A stretch of 64,000 nt of DNA from Incurvaria masculella (taxonomy: Eukaryota > Arthropoda > Insecta > Lepidoptera > Incurvariidae): the NCBI GenBank assembly GCA_946894095.1, contig OX335644.1, positions 25,153,595 through 25,217,594 of the forward strand, read 5' to 3'. The notes under the pieces are model-generated. The model was not told the DNA's origin. It worked only from the letters and a program-made list of their open reading frames with translations, and ran no database searches. The position numbers were made by a program, and so were the translations under genes. Of this stretch, positions 33,968 through 45,879 are shown piece by piece. Positions within the stretch are counted from its first letter, which is position 1. The number at the start of each line of letters is the position of its first letter.

Positions 33968-34570
33968 GAGGCGACGGCGTAATCATTTCTTCGTTGAGAC
34001 TGCTTTGGTGATTTAGATTAGATTAAACGGGATGTGAATATTTCGATGCATTGTTATTGGTGACAAGAGCATAGGAGGATTGTCTTTCGAAGGTCTCAGA
34101 TACGAATCGTGATTAAAATAAATGTATCCACATTCGAAATGGTTCTAAATAAAGATATAGTTTTTAAAGGTCATTATTGGGAATTTATTGTCTAGACATA
34201 TTGATACCTATTAATTATACAACAATAATCAGTCGGTTTTTAATTAAATAATTATATATACCTAAAGTTATATCTGAACCCTAAATCACCTATAACTACG
34301 AAATGCAACCAAAGATTTGATCAGTTTTGGTATTGCTAAGCAAGTACTGATAATTTCATGCTTCATTATTTGCAGCCATTTACCTTATCATAACTTTCTG
34401 TCACCTTAACTACTTTTTCAGGCGCCATATCTACGTAACGCAACCACTTGGCGCAGGCAGACAGTCACATTTAGCTTCAGAGGGTTGGTCTTTATCCCGT
34501 GAACCCAGTTTCAGCCATTTACGTTATCGTTATCATTTTTGTCGCAACCTACTAGTCTTTAATTATCAAC
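33968..34570. other. Unassigned A+T-rich sequence
   Basis: Nothing recognised. Confidence 0.3.
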
Positions 34571-34788
34571 ACTGCTGATATAGCATTTCAATGTTAATTT
34601 ATTTTCCAAAAAACACACGTTTATACATCATTAACTGAACAAAACAAAAGGTTAAAATAATAAATTTTACAAGGATATCGCTGCTGATATAGCATTTGAA
34701 TGTTAATTTATTTTCCAAAAAACACACGTTTATACATCATTAACTGAACAAAACAAAAGGTTAAAATAATAAATTTTACAAGGATATC
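34571..34788. repeat. Tandem duplication, 109-bp unit
   Basis: CTGCTGATATAGCATTT starts at 34572 and again at 34681. I see a single substitution between the two units (TTCAATG versus TTGAATG) over the first 109 bases, so the duplication is recent, or it could be an assembly artefact. Confidence 0.9.
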
Positions 34789-35282
34789 GTTAATACAATT
34801 GTACACTGCAGCCTACAGAAGAACTAAAATCTGTGTAGTATGCCGCATTAGGCATAGCACATAAAATACATTATAAAAACATAATGGTGAACGCATCCTG
34901 TACTATCCATCGTATGTTGTAGAACATTATAAGTTGATCATTACGTCGATGGAGTTGATCCATTTTAAGTATTATAAGGGTGAATGTGAGGAGAGTTTGT
35001 GTGTGTATGTATGGGTGTATGTGAGGGTGTGATTATACACCCACGATACTTAAAAGTTCAATTATTCAACCACTAATTCCACCATAACGTCACAAGAATA
35101 AGTTTTCCCCCGACCGGAAGTAACACCCGCTTGCGAGGGCGTCGAACATCGAGCAAGGAAGTACCGGAGTGACGAACGAAACATGTTCGCATCGGGGCAG
35201 CGTAGCCACTTTGAGAACTATGGGTAAGAACTTACATTTCGAGATTGAAACAACGATTCATTACGTACATAAATGTCGCGCA
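34789..35282. other. Unassigned sequence
   Basis: It includes a GT-rich low-complexity stretch at about 34988-35031. No gene. Confidence 0.35.
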
Positions 35283-35572
35283 GCTACCCTCAGGAGAAAC
35301 CTGTTTTCTAGATCAAAACATGTCCGATTTAAGTATATTTTGATGACCCAGTAGCTAATCCCCTATATTAAAAAAAATAGTTTTCCTCATAAATTACTCA
35401 GTTAAAAGCAGTTTGATTTTGCATACGTTTTAATTAAAAATGTTTCATGTCAAGCATTCAGGATCTGATATCTGGTACATTCATACAAATCAAAAACCCA
35501 AATGACTTCGTACTCTACAAATATCTTCAGAAATGGAGTAGGAAATAGCTTTCCCTTTTTGTATGTTGTATC
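35283..35572 (+). repeat. Interspersed repeat shared with 5318 and 27430
   Basis: Shared blocks ATCAAAACATGTCCGATTTA and AATGGAGTAGGAAATAGCTT. Its right end merges into an SGR copy. Confidence 0.55.
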
Positions 35573-35765
35573 ACGTTTTTTGTATGAGCTTTGAATAATT
35601 TAATTATTATTATTGAATAATTCTACCTATTTGTTGTTATATTGTTAAAATAAATACACACTCTGTGAAAATTTCAGCTGCCTACGCATTACGGTTCATG
35701 AGATACAGCCCTGTGACGGACGGAAGGACGAACGAACGGACAGCGCAGGCTTAGTACTAGAGTTA
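35573..35765 (+). repeat. SGR interspersed repeat, 5' truncated
   Basis: It starts in the ACGTTTTTTGTATG block and ends after the GGAC-like tract and GGCTTAGTACTAGAG. The last 40 bases are diverged. Confidence 0.7.
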
Positions 35766-35774
35766 AGCTAAGCG

Positions 35775-36700
35775 TGAGTCTCTGTCGCCATTCCCGTTCC
35801 TTGATCGTTGGCGTCAAGTTACACCATGAAGCGGGCGGCGCGGGTGACGGGTGACGAGTGACGGGTGGCAGGTGGCGGCTGACGTCTCTGTCGCCATTCC
35901 AGTCCTTCCTTGATCGTCGGCGTCAAGTCACACCATGGAGCGGGCGGCGCGGGTGACGGGTGACGGATGACGGGTGACGGGTGGCGGGTGACGTCTCTGT
36001 TGCCATTCCCGTCCTTCCTTAATCGACGGCGTCTAGTCACACCATGGAGCGGGCGGCGCGGGTGACGGGTGACGGATGACGGGTGACGGGTGGCGGGTGA
36101 CGTCTCTGTTGCCATTCCCGTCCTTCCTTGATCGACGGCGTCAAGTCACACCATGGAGCGGGCGGCGCGGGTGACGGGTGGCAGGTGGCGGCTGACGTCT
36201 CTGTCGCCATTCCCGTCCTTCCTTGATCGTCGGCGTCAAGTCACACCATGGAGCGGGCGGCGCGGGTGACGGGTGACGGGTGACGGGTGACGGATGGCAG
36301 GTGGCGGCTGACGTCTCTGTCGCCATTCCCGTCCTACCTTTATCGTCGGCGTCAAGTCACACCATGGAGCGGGCGGCGCGGGTGACGGGTGACGGGTGGC
36401 GGCTGACGTCTCTGTCGCCATTCCCGTCCTTCCTTGATCGTCGGCGTCAAGTCACACCATGGAGCGGGCGGCGCGGGTGACGGGTGACGGGTGGCGGCTG
36501 ACGTCTCTGTCGCCATTCCCGTCCTTCCTTGATCGTCGGCGTCAAGTCACACCATGGAGCGGGCGGCGCGGGTGACGGGTGACGGGTGACGGATGGCAGG
36601 TGGCGGCTGACGTCTCTGTCGCCATTCCCGTCCTACCTTTATTGTCGGCGTCAAGTCACACCATGGAGTGGGCGGCGCGTGGCGAGTGGCTGCACCATCT
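35775..36700. repeat. GC-rich minisatellite, about 95-115-bp unit
   Basis: The phrase GACGTCTCTGT(C/T)GCCATTCC recurs near 35881, 35991, 36099, 36194, 36309, 36404, 36499 and 36609. It alternates with CACACCATGGAGCGGGCGGC and a variable number of GGGTGACG steps that account for the unit-length variation. Frames in both directions are repeat artefacts. Confidence 0.95.
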
Positions 36701-36840
36701 CGACGGCTCATCTCGGATTTCAGGGTCGCGTGAAGGGTGTATGACGCTGAGTCGACCCAATTAGTTCGCCCTCGATATGGCGCGGTTGGTGAGATGCTAC
36801 GACAGCGTAAAGCGATATCGAGACGTGGTATTTCGTTTTG

Positions 36841-37142
36841 AGGGTTCCGTACCCAAAGGGTGCCAACGGAACCGTGTTTCTAAGCCTCCGATGCCCCCCC
36901 GTCCGTCCATCCATCCTTCCGTCCGTCCATCCGTCCGTACGTCACAGGGCTGTATCTCATGAACCGTAATAGGTAGGTAGCTGAAATTTTCACAGAATGT
37001 GTATTTATTGTGCCGCTGTAACAACAAATAGATGAAATAAAAAATAATATAAATGAGGCCCCTTGCCTGTGATTTTCTGGTGTTAAATCTTCTACGATGG
37101 TACGGATCCCTACGTGTGCGAGTCCGACACGCACTTGGCCGC
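36841..37142 (-). repeat. SGR interspersed repeat
   Basis: Inverted copy starting AGGGTTCCGTACCCAAAGGG and ending GAGTCCGACACGCACTTGGC. The GGAC tract appears as GTCC repeats at 36900-36938. Confidence 0.85.
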
Positions 37143-37478
37143 TTTTTAAGTCATGCGCGGTTTTACGACATCAGTGTCTAACTAGGTGTCAGTGTACTAT
37201 AAGAATCTTTACTCCAAGCGTGATGTATTTGTTAAAAAGCGGTACCAAGAAAACGTATGCACTGTAGTACAGGGGCCAATAATAAAACCCGATAAAGTTG
37301 GTCGCCTGCACAGTGGTTCTATTGCTATGCAATGCCGGCGATTCTATTGCAAAAAAATGTGTTGAAACTTAATTATAAACGTTACGGGATCATTTCTTAG
37401 CCCAAAAAATTCAATTGAGAAAAAAATATGGTTAAATGAAATCGAATCCTTGTCACTGCAAACCGAATGTGTGGTAAA

Positions 37479-37759
37479 AACCGGTCAAGTGCGAGTACTC
37501 GCACACGAAGGGTTCCGTACCCATAGTACAAGATTGAACGCAAAAAAATCACGTTTTTTGTATGGGACCCCCCATTATTATTTTTATTTTTTTACCTATT
37601 TGTTGTTATAGCGGCAAATTAAATGCACACTCTGAAAAAATTTCAGCTGCCTACCTATTACGGTTGATAAGATAGAGCCCTGTGACGGACGGACGGACGG
37701 ACGGACAGCGGAGGCTTAGTAATAGGGTTCCGTTTTCACCCTTTGGGTACGGAACCCTA
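37479..37759 (+). repeat. SGR interspersed repeat
   Basis: It runs from AACCGGTCAAGTGCGAGTAC to TTTGGGTACGGAACCCTA, with the GGAC tract at 37685-37705. Confidence 0.85.
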
Positions 37760-39000
37760 CAGCGACAGCCCTAAAGCGACAGCCCTAGAGTCTGGCATCA
37801 GTTCCTAAAATGTGTCTAATTAAAATTATCTGGCATATTCAACTATATTAGGTACATAGGGCACAATGCTCTTTAGTTTAAATTGCTTTTGCTGACAAGT
37901 TTTTGTGTTGTCGAAGTAACCTTCCTTTATGTACAATTTTAAATAAACTCTACCTAAATCTGACACGCATACACTACAGGTTAGCTATTGCAACCGCAGC
38001 GTTGTTCTGATAAAATCTTCATGTTATAGTTGAGTCTACCAAAACATTGCTGATGACACTAGATAACATTAAAGAAATATAAAGTGTAGAGTCTGTCAAA
38101 TCAGTCGTGATTCCCCTAATAATATGATGAAGGATAAAATCCTAGTATGGTAACATTGAAAACATTGGGGGAAATTAAATTACAAATCATCTTGATCCTT
38201 GAATATAAAAAAAACGTTTGATTTAATTTTTTTAAAAAATGTAATTTAACATGTTTTCTATTGTTCAGGAGTCATGTTTATTGTATTAGGAGTCAAAAAG
38301 AAAATCGCGTCATAAAAAAAGCGAGATATACTTTAGACCTAAGCTTTAGACCACACATTACGTCATTTTCTGCATCCGATTCACTATATGTATACCTACC
38401 ATTGATTTTTTAACCCTTACTCAAAGCAAAATAATAAAAAAAAAGAATACGTAAATGAAATAGTTAAAGTATCTAGATTGTGTTTGTGTGATATAAACAA
38501 TATGCCTGCTGCGATCGATTAATTGCTTTACGATGCTCCTTCACTTTAGTTATTTCGTATGAATATCCTGATATTAGGCTATACAGCAATTTTCGGGTAG
38601 AACTTTCGGTTCTGTTGGACATTCGAAACCGATACGGTCATAACCTAGAAACACCTTTTAACACTTTTGACATTGACAGTTTTTGACAGCTGGTTTTGTT
38701 GCCATCAAGATAAAATTCCCATCTTCAATATTCATGACTGGCTTGACAGACTCTATCTGATGCCATTCAGAAGTCTTAAGAAAGGCCCGATGCTTAGAAT
38801 AATACAACAATAGACACGAAACACCGAGCTTTCAAAGGTACTTCCTCGGGTTACGGAGAAAACTGAGCCAAATTACGGGAACCCTGCCTTTTAATCAATA
38901 AAGTTACGAACAAAGTCTTAACGCAAGTTTTGTTATCTACCATTCCAAAGATTTTGTATTTCTCACATCGCACTGTGATCAAAATATTAGTACTTATTTT
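37760..39000. other. Unassigned A+T-rich sequence
   Basis: 1.2 kb with no repeat relative in this window and no frame of note. Confidence 0.35.
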
Positions 39001-39390
39001 TTTTTAAAGTAAAGTGACATGGATGGTTAATACCACACAACTAACGTCATGACATTAGCCCAATTCACCCGAAGAAACACACACACGAAGAAATGAGGTG
39101 GCATGCCAGGAACGTCCCTTGATGAGCACGGCTACACTGAACGGAAGTAAAAAAAAATCATTGTCTCTTTCTCTATAGTTTCATCCAATGCATACGAACC
39201 TGGACGTGTTTAACCTTACTACCTAGTAGGGGAAGGGGACCTACAGTTTCAAATGGGTTCCGAGCCATGAAACAGCTCGCATCCATAACGAAAGGCACTG
39301 GTCAACTCAGAAAGAGAAAGACGATCGGGCGAGGATTTGAACCCATAACCTCTCGCATGGAAGGCAAGTCCTCTATCCCCTACTCCAAGT
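39001..39390 (-). mobile_element. SINE-A copy, alternative tRNA head
   Basis: The minus-strand head reads CTTGGAGTAGGGGATAGAGG, then GGTTCAAATCC, a good box B. The body is the common SINE-A body. The head therefore differs from the TAGCCTAGTGG version at 9934 and 50884. Confidence 0.75.
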
Positions 39391-39755
39391 GATGTACAAT
39401 CTACAAATATACTCATAGATTTTCAAGACAAAGGAAATATTTCACTCCGTTACTATTATCAACATATCGTATAGTCGTAATTTACAACGAATATAAGTAA
39501 ACATTCTGTGCTGTTGGATGAGATAATCTGTGTCACACACAATATGAATCTGTGACAGCTGTCCAGTTGTTTGTCCAGCAGCGTCACATTTCGAGAGATG
39601 TAAGTTGTTCGGATCCTTTTGTCGAGCGTTTGGGTTTCGAGATTAAAGGAATCTTGTCTGCCTTGTTGAAAGTAAGTATACTGTCTACATTGAGACATAT
39701 GTACATTTTATAGCTCAAGAATCCATTGTGAATAAGAATACGTTGGTAACATTTG

Positions 39756-40137
39756 ATTTTTTTTTATGTGACTGGACATGGATGGCTAATACCACACCTT
39801 CTGTCATGGTATTAGCCCAACACACCACATGGGAACTAGGTGCCATGCCAGGACCTTCCTTATAATGCACGGCTACATTGAACTGGATGGAAAACACGGA
39901 CTTTTTTCATTGCCGCTTCGACCATAGTTCATCCAATGCGATGGTACCAACCCGGGCGGGATTAACCCTACCACCTAGTAAGTAAGGAAGGGGACCTACA
40001 GTTTAACGTGGAATCCGAACCACGGCCAGCCTCTCTCAACGGTCGAATGGTCACCCATCCAAGACCAGACCGGACCCAGCGTTGCTTAACTTCGGAGAGC
40101 GATCGCCGAAGTGTCGCGCCACTGGGCCACTGAGGCT
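39756..40137 (-). mobile_element. SINE-A body with 5S rRNA-like head
   Basis: On the minus strand the head contains CCGAAGTTAAGCAACGCTGG and GGTCTTGGATGGGTGACC. These correspond to the internal control region (box A, intermediate element, box C) of 5S rRNA. The 3' part is the SINE-A body (GGTGGTAGGGTTAATCCCGC, GTATTAGCCATCCATGTCC). A second copy is at 56764-57144. It is too divergent and short for a working 5S gene. Confidence 0.85.
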
Positions 40138-40700
40138 TGATCTGTTAGCCATGGTAACCTGATGGGTCGCTTTATTTCTTCACCAGCTTGGTCGCTTTAT
40201 TTTATAGTAGCTGAGGTACCTGACTTCATGATATTATACCAAAACACCACATATGAACTATCACATATGAATCAAATTAAGGAGTATTTTTCTGAAATTT
40301 TGCAGATTTTGCACATAAATCAACTGTTCGTTGAGGTTTTTTCGACAATTTAATTTGTATCCATGATAGAGGCTCTTGTATGTCTATACATATTTTATTT
40401 TTAGAGGCGTATATCCTGGATATAAGTTAATTATTGAACAAAACAAAAACGTACAGACGTAGCTGTCAGTTGTATTTATTTAATGTATAAAATATAAGCA
40501 AAATATTTCTTAATTTGACTAAAGAAACAGGCACGACCCATTGTATGGACTTTGATCACCACATTATCCTCTTAAGAGGAAATCATTGAAGTGGGCTCGA
40601 TTGTATTATTTGTACGGTCCGGATCCCACACAGTACGGGCACATCCCACACAGAGCTTATTCGACGCGACCCACTTTGCAGTTGACTGACGCAACGAAAA
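40138..40700. other. Unassigned sequence
   Basis: No feature seen. Confidence 0.35.
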
Positions 40701-40981
40701 TACCATCGTAAAAAAAAACACGTTTTTTTGTATGGAAGCCCCCTTTAATTTTAATTATTTTTTAATCTTACCTATTTGTTGTTGTAGCGGCAAAATAAAT
40801 ACACACTCTGTGAAAATTTCAGCTGTCTACCAGTTACGGTTACTGAGATACAGCCCTGGGACAGACGGACAGACGGACAGACGGACGGACGGACGGACGG
40901 ACGGACGGACTGACGGACGGACGGACAGCGGAGGCTTAGTAATAGGGTTCCGCTTTCACCCTTTGGGTACGGAACCCTAAA
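40701..40981 (+). repeat. SGR interspersed repeat, 5' truncated
   Basis: It starts at TACCATCGTAAAAAAAAAC and ends CTTTGGGTACGGAACCCTAA. It has a long GGAC/AGAC tract (about 40861-40927), among the longest in the window. Confidence 0.8.
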
Positions 40982-41037
40982 AATACGCATCACCACTCAT
41001 TATCACCGCTAATTGTGAATACAGGGATAACCACTGA

Positions 41038-41196
41038 GGGCCGAGTGCACGAAACTACAAAAAATCTAAATCAACGTCAACGTACGATTAAACACGTCAC
41101 TTTGTATGGACAGTATGGAAGGAACTCCATGCGGTTCACTAAAAGTGACGTGTTTGAACATTGATTAACTCGGCCCTCTCTTCGTGCAATCGAGGC
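41038..41196 (+). mobile_element. Small MITE, copy 1
   Basis: It starts GGGCCGAGTGCACGAAA and contains ACGTCAACGTACGATTAAAC and AAAAGTGACGTGTTTG. It ends near CAATCGAGGCT. An inverted relative lies 200 bases away. Confidence 0.65.
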
Positions 41197-41395
41197 TGAA
41201 ACTTATCGTAATAATAAATGCATCTATGACGTATATAGTGTTGCGGCAAAATAATGGCCGCTAAAGTGATGGGACTATTGAGTCAGGGAGGATTGATATT
41301 GGCGGTCGAAGCTCACACTATATATACATATAAAAAGCTACACACTTTTTATTAGGGTTCCGTACCCGGATCTTTTTGGTATACAATCAGACACT

Positions 41396-41557
41396 TAGCC
41401 CCGGTTGCACTAAGAGACGGCCGAGTTAATCAATGTGCAAACACGTCACTTTTAGTGATCCGTATAGACTTCCTTTCATACTGTCCACACAAAGTGACGT
41501 GTTTGATCGTACGTTGACGTTGATTTTGATTTTTTGTCCTTTCGTGCACTCGGCCCT
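41396..41557 (-). mobile_element. Small MITE, copy 2, inverted
   Basis: The reverse complement of 41038-41196 with scattered substitutions. It ends TTTCGTGCACTCGGCCC. A short SGR 3' fragment (TTAGGGTTCCGTACCCGG) lies between the two copies at 41352. Confidence 0.65.
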
Positions 41558-41675
41558 TAGACACGTCAAAATGGTATATATTAAAATCAAGATAAAAAAT
41601 ACCACATTGTTAAATAAAATATCAAAATGATCAATTTAGTATCAAGATTAAAATCACAATAAAAACAATACATTC

Positions 41676-41804
41676 AGTCAGTCAGTCAGTCAGCGTGTTT
41701 GCGTCCACTGCTGGACATACGCCTATCCAATCTTTCTCCAGTCCTCCCGGCCCTCAGCGGTACGGAACCACTGCTTTCCGCCGACGCACTTGATGTCGTC
41801 TTCT
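41676..41804 (-). pseudogene. RTE-like LINE C-terminus
   Basis: The minus strand reads DDIKCVGGKQWFRTAEGRED then AYVQQWTQTR with one stop between, followed by a short tandem (CTGA)n. The first peptide is shared with the better copy at 53281-53525. This is the C-terminal signature region of RTE-type retrotransposons. Confidence 0.6.
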
Positions 41805-41950
41805 AAAAACAATACAAATTGAATGAATTCAATGGAGTTAAAATATCAAAATAAATAAAATTCCAGTGAATAGACATAACATACCGAATTTCAGAAAAAT
41901 TGTATGAACATCATAAGTCAAAACTCTTCGACTTTTCTACGAAACATAAA

Positions 41951-43230
41951 TATGGGGAAAAAGTTTCTTCGCATTTTTTAAGAAAATTAAAAACATTTTT
42001 TAATATGGTTTATTTGCATTTAACTAAAGTATGTAGGTACCATTTTGTTCGATAACTTTTTGCCATCTTGTAGGTAGGGACATGATCCCATTGCTATAGA
42101 AATATTGGGACTTCTGATCAATATACCGCGACAAGTGGTTTTGGCAGTCCTCTCGTGATGTTAACCTGACACTGCCTAAAGAATTCTGAAGAGACCTAAA
42201 CAGGTGGAAATCTGAAGGTGCAAGGTCAGGACTATACGGCGGATGCATTAACACCTCCCAGCCAAACTCTCTTAGTTTTTGCTGAGTGGCTAAAGATGTG
42301 TGAGGTCTAGCGTTATCATGATGAAAAACCACACCCCTTCTGTTGATTAATTCCGGCCGCTTTCTCTCAACTTCTTGCTTTAATCTCATCAGTTGTTCGC
42401 AGTAGAGTTCAGAATCGATGGTCCTGCCTGGTGGTAACAGCTCATAATGAATAATGCCCTTCCAATCCCACCACACAGACAGCATCACCTTGTTGCGAGT
42501 TAACCCGGGTTTCGCCACAGTCTGTGAAGCTTGACCGGCCTTTGACCACGACCTTTTTCGCACGTTCTTGTCGTACGTGATCCACTTTTCATCACCAGTT
42601 ATCAGCTTCTTCAAAAATGGTTCGGTTTCATTACGTCGTAATAAAGAATCACAAATGAGTACACGGTTCATTAGGTTTCTTTCAGTGAGCTCGTGAGGTA
42701 CCCAAATATCGAGCTTTTTTGTGTACCCAGTTTTTTTCAAATGCGCCAAAACTTTTTTGTGGTCGATTCCTAGTTCTTCAGCTACGTCGTAACTACTGAT
42801 ATGCCGATCTTGCTCCACTTTTTCAAAAATGGCATCCATTTAATCCGTAATAGGGCGACCAGAGCGACGTGCATCTTTGACATCAAAATTTCCGGATTGA
42901 AAACGCTTAAACCAAATTTGTGCTACTCTCACAGACACTGCACTAGGTCCATAAACATCGCAAATTTTTTTCGCGGCTTGCGTTGCATTTTTACCTTTTT
43001 TGTAGTAAAATTTTAAAATGTATCGAATTTCTTCATTAGATTCACTCATTTTGACAGTACGAAAAACAAATGAGAATCACACATTTTCCTAATTTGAATT
43101 TGGAATTATGTTCTTTAAAATTTAAACTTTCAATGATACCAAAACCAGCCAGATACAAATAGTATAGCCAAAGAGATTTTATTACAAGTTCATACATACT
43201 ATAATGCGAAAAGACTTTTTCCCCGACCTA
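41951..43230 (-). mobile_element. mariner transposon, near complete
   Basis: Terminal inverted repeats are GGGGAAAAAGTTTCTTCGCATT on the left and, on the right in reverse complement, GGGGAAAAAGTCTTTTCGCATT. TA dinucleotides sit at the edges, as expected of Tc1/mariner target duplication. The outermost few bases differ between ends (ATAT versus GGTC before GGGG). The total is about 1.28 kb, the usual mariner size. Confidence 0.85.
42024..43049 (-). pseudogene. mariner transposase with one in-frame stop
   Basis: Codons run from ATG at 43049 to the stop at 42024, about 341 codons, the normal length for a mariner transposase. The frame is intact except for TAA at 42842-42840, right after RRSGRPITD. 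The N-terminal helix-turn-helix DNA-binding region (ILKFYYKKGKNATQAAKK, VAQIWFKRF) precedes the stop. The catalytic region is complete: TGDEKW (first Asp), FHHDNARPH (second), SPDLAPSDFHLF (third). There are 34 residues between the last two, giving the DD34D mariner triad. WVPHELTE and WDWKG are also present. Subfamily is uncertain; mellifera-like is my guess. Confidence 0.92.
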
Positions 43231-44190
43231 TATTATTGCCACGACAATGTTTTTTTTTTACTTCTGTGATAATGAATTTCTATGAAAATACACCGAACGT
43301 AACGAGTCGCCTAAGTTTTCTTCAGTGGTTTTCTTCCTTTGTTCCACGGAGTCATACCTTTCTCTATTGGTTAAGCAATGCGTGGCTATTCGAAAGCCGA
43401 GTGGCTGCGGTTCGATGCCTGATTTTTTCATGTAACCGGACATTCCCAAAGGAATTATTTGCCAAAGTAATAAAATTCAATGTCTGGGGTATGTCTGTCT
43501 GTATGTCTGTCTGTATATCTGTATCTCTGCATCTGTATATATAACGTGAGAATCACACCACTTAAGAGGATGATGAGGTGATTGAGGTCCATGCAATGGC
43601 TTGCGCCTGTTTCCTCAGCAAAATTAAGAAATATTTTTCTAAAATATTGAAAATCAAATAAGCTTCGTATGCTACGTCCGCACGTTTTTTTTTTTTTGGT
43701 GACTTATCCTTTATCTATGACATAAGCATCTAAAGATTTGCATCAAAATGTTTAAGGGCGTATATTCTCTTAAGAGGATAATGAGTTGATCGAGTTTCTT
43801 CATTCAAATCAAGAAATATTTTTCTGAAATTTTGGACATTAAATAAATTACCACGGATGACTGTAAGTTTTTTTTTTTTCATAACTTAACTTATACCAAT
43901 GCTATCAGCCCTTAAAAAATGTAATACAAATTTTTAGAAGCGTACCCAAGTTGATAACTACCTGTTTACACCCTGAAAACCGATACCTGTTCAATTCAAT
44001 TTTAGTTTCAATTCTTTATTCGTCCTTAGGTACACTGCATCACGCTTGGACAACGTCAACATTTTTCAAGTGATTACAAAATTGAAAATAATATCTAGAA
44101 TAAAACAAAATATACCTAACATATTTTCCACATGAAAATATCTAAAAATCAACTATAATTAATTAATTGATATTTAATTGATATCAGTAA
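43231..44190. other. Unassigned A+T-rich sequence
   Basis: It contains a GTCTGTCTGTAT-type microsatellite at 43494-43540 and poly-T runs. Two stretches (43555-43680 and 43755-43870) share AAGAGGAT-ATGAG and AAGAAATATTTTTCT, hinting at an old duplication, also echoed at 40270-40300. Confidence 0.35.
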
Positions 44191-44484
44191 AACCGGCCAA
44201 GTGAGAGTCGGACTCGCACACGAAGGGTTCCGTACCATCGCACAAGATTTACAAAAAAACACGTTTTTTGTATGGGGCCCCCCTTTAATTATTATTATTT
44301 TATAATGTTACCTATTTGTTGTTATAGCGGCAAAATAAATACATAATCTGTGAAAATTTTAGCTTCCTACCTGTTACGGTTCATGAGATACAGCCCTGTG
44401 ACAGACGGACGGACGGACGGACGGACAGCGGAAGCTTTAGTAATAGGGTTCCGTTTTCACCCTTTGGGTACGGAACCCTAAAAA
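44191..44484 (+). repeat. SGR interspersed repeat, full length
   Basis: From AAACCGGCCAAGTGAGAGTC to GGGTACGGAACCCTAAAAA, with the GGAC tract at 44404-44427. Confidence 0.85.
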
Positions 44485-44787
44485 GTCAAAATATTCATAA
44501 AATTGTTAATTCGTTATCTTATAGTCACTCAATTATCATATTCGAGGGGTTGCGCGAGATTAAAGCCGTAAACATACGGAGCACATACCACCGCGCCCGG
44601 ACTAGCCGACTCCGGCTTGATTGGAAAATGCCGGCCGACAAAGAATCACCGGCCAGCGAGCAGGCATTCCGGAACAGAGCAGCCCGTCGAGCGGTCTGTC
44701 ACAATCGGAAGTGAAGTTAAATTATTTAATTAATTTATATCGAACCTGCATATATGTGTATTCATTGAAAGAAAAAGTTCTTTCATA

Positions 44788-45000
44788 GTAAAAAGAACTA
44801 TTTTATGAAGCAGGTGGCGAGACTGGTAGACGCAATACCCGCAAAAGATATGCTTGCTCGTTCCGGACGAGTTTATTCATGAAGTAGTTCTTTTTACAGC
44901 ACATATGTCCTAGCTTCACGGTCGATTCTAAATAAATATCACATTCTTTGAAAAAAAAAGCGATATACTAAGCTATAGTACGAAAAAATGTATTAACCTA
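44788..45000 (+). mobile_element. Leu-foldback element, partial
   Basis: The leucine-tRNA-like segment GCAGGTGGCGAGACTGGTAG, ACGCAATACCCGC is flanked by inverted AGTAAAAAGAACTATTTTATG and its complement. A tail follows with TCCTAGCTTCACGGTCGATT. The T-arm is degraded (GTTCCGGACGAG). Confidence 0.6.
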
Positions 45001-45413
45001 AATACATTTTTTGTATTTACGCCGCAGGCAAAGTATTTTAGTCACTAATTCTGCTACGCACAGCTTAAAAACTAGATTGCTGACGTTTAATATTTATAAA
45101 TAACAACAAGTGTCGTAAACACTCGACATATTTCGATTTCGCGGGCTACAACGGACGCTCGCAAAGAAGAAGAGGAAAAGCAAGATTTTTTTTACAAGAT
45201 TGTACTTGTATTGTTTTAAAAATTACGTAGGATATAACTCTATAATATTTCATTTGACAGCTTGCCGCGAGTATGAGGGGCAGGATGTGCTCTTCGATGT
45301 TTGTTAAAAATATTTTTTCCGTCCAGTTTTGTTAGCTTCTGGCTGACAGTCGGCCTCAACAAAAAACTTATATCTAGAATGGAACAAATTTATCCGTACA
45401 AGAGGGCAATTGT
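45001..45413. other. Unassigned sequence
   Basis: It contains a block near 45258 resembling 25410 (TGAGGGGCAGGATGTGCTC). Otherwise featureless. Confidence 0.3.
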
Positions 45414-45690
45414 ATTGTTTATTCATAATCCATAGACAGTACACCGCACTCGCATTTGTCATATTTTAACATTGGCCAGTTCAGCAAAACAAAACACAGC
45501 GAAGAAGAACTGGAAAGAAACTCCGCTGTTTTTTTTTCTTAATTTACAAAAGTGTTTGTAAATTATTTTAACAAAAATATATGTAAAGCACTAAATTAAC
45601 AGGAATACACAAAATTTACAATCCATGCCGTATGCAACAGTTCATGATAAACATAATTTTATTTGCAAAGACTATCTCCGCCATATGAAC
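45414..45690 (-). mobile_element. 3' tail of a non-LTR retrotransposon
   Basis: Inverted copy of the tail family: TTGTATTGTTTATTCAT, GCACTCGCATTTGTCATATT, CACAGCGAAGAAGAACTGG, with the outer CGTATGCAACAGTTCATGAT block. It extends similarly to 15541-15868. Confidence 0.6.
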
Positions 45691-45879
45691 AAATGAACAA
45701 CAATATGAACAAATCAAATTGTGTTCATGCGTCACTTTGTGTACATGTGATCTCTTTTGTGTCCGCATCGTTTGGGTTGTCAGTGATTTCGCGTTTTGAA
45801 TAAAATTAAATTTTAGATACTCTCTCAATTATTTTAAATATTATTGGCGCTTTCTACTAAATACATATTTTTTATAAAT

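Noticed and set aside
35819..36480. Open frames of 61-98 codons on both strands
   Set aside because: They are products of the GC-rich minisatellite and change with repeat number.
43380..43435. Possible tRNA-like head (GCGGTTCGATGCC)
   Set aside because: No matching box A or SINE body was found; a single box-B-like word is weak evidence.
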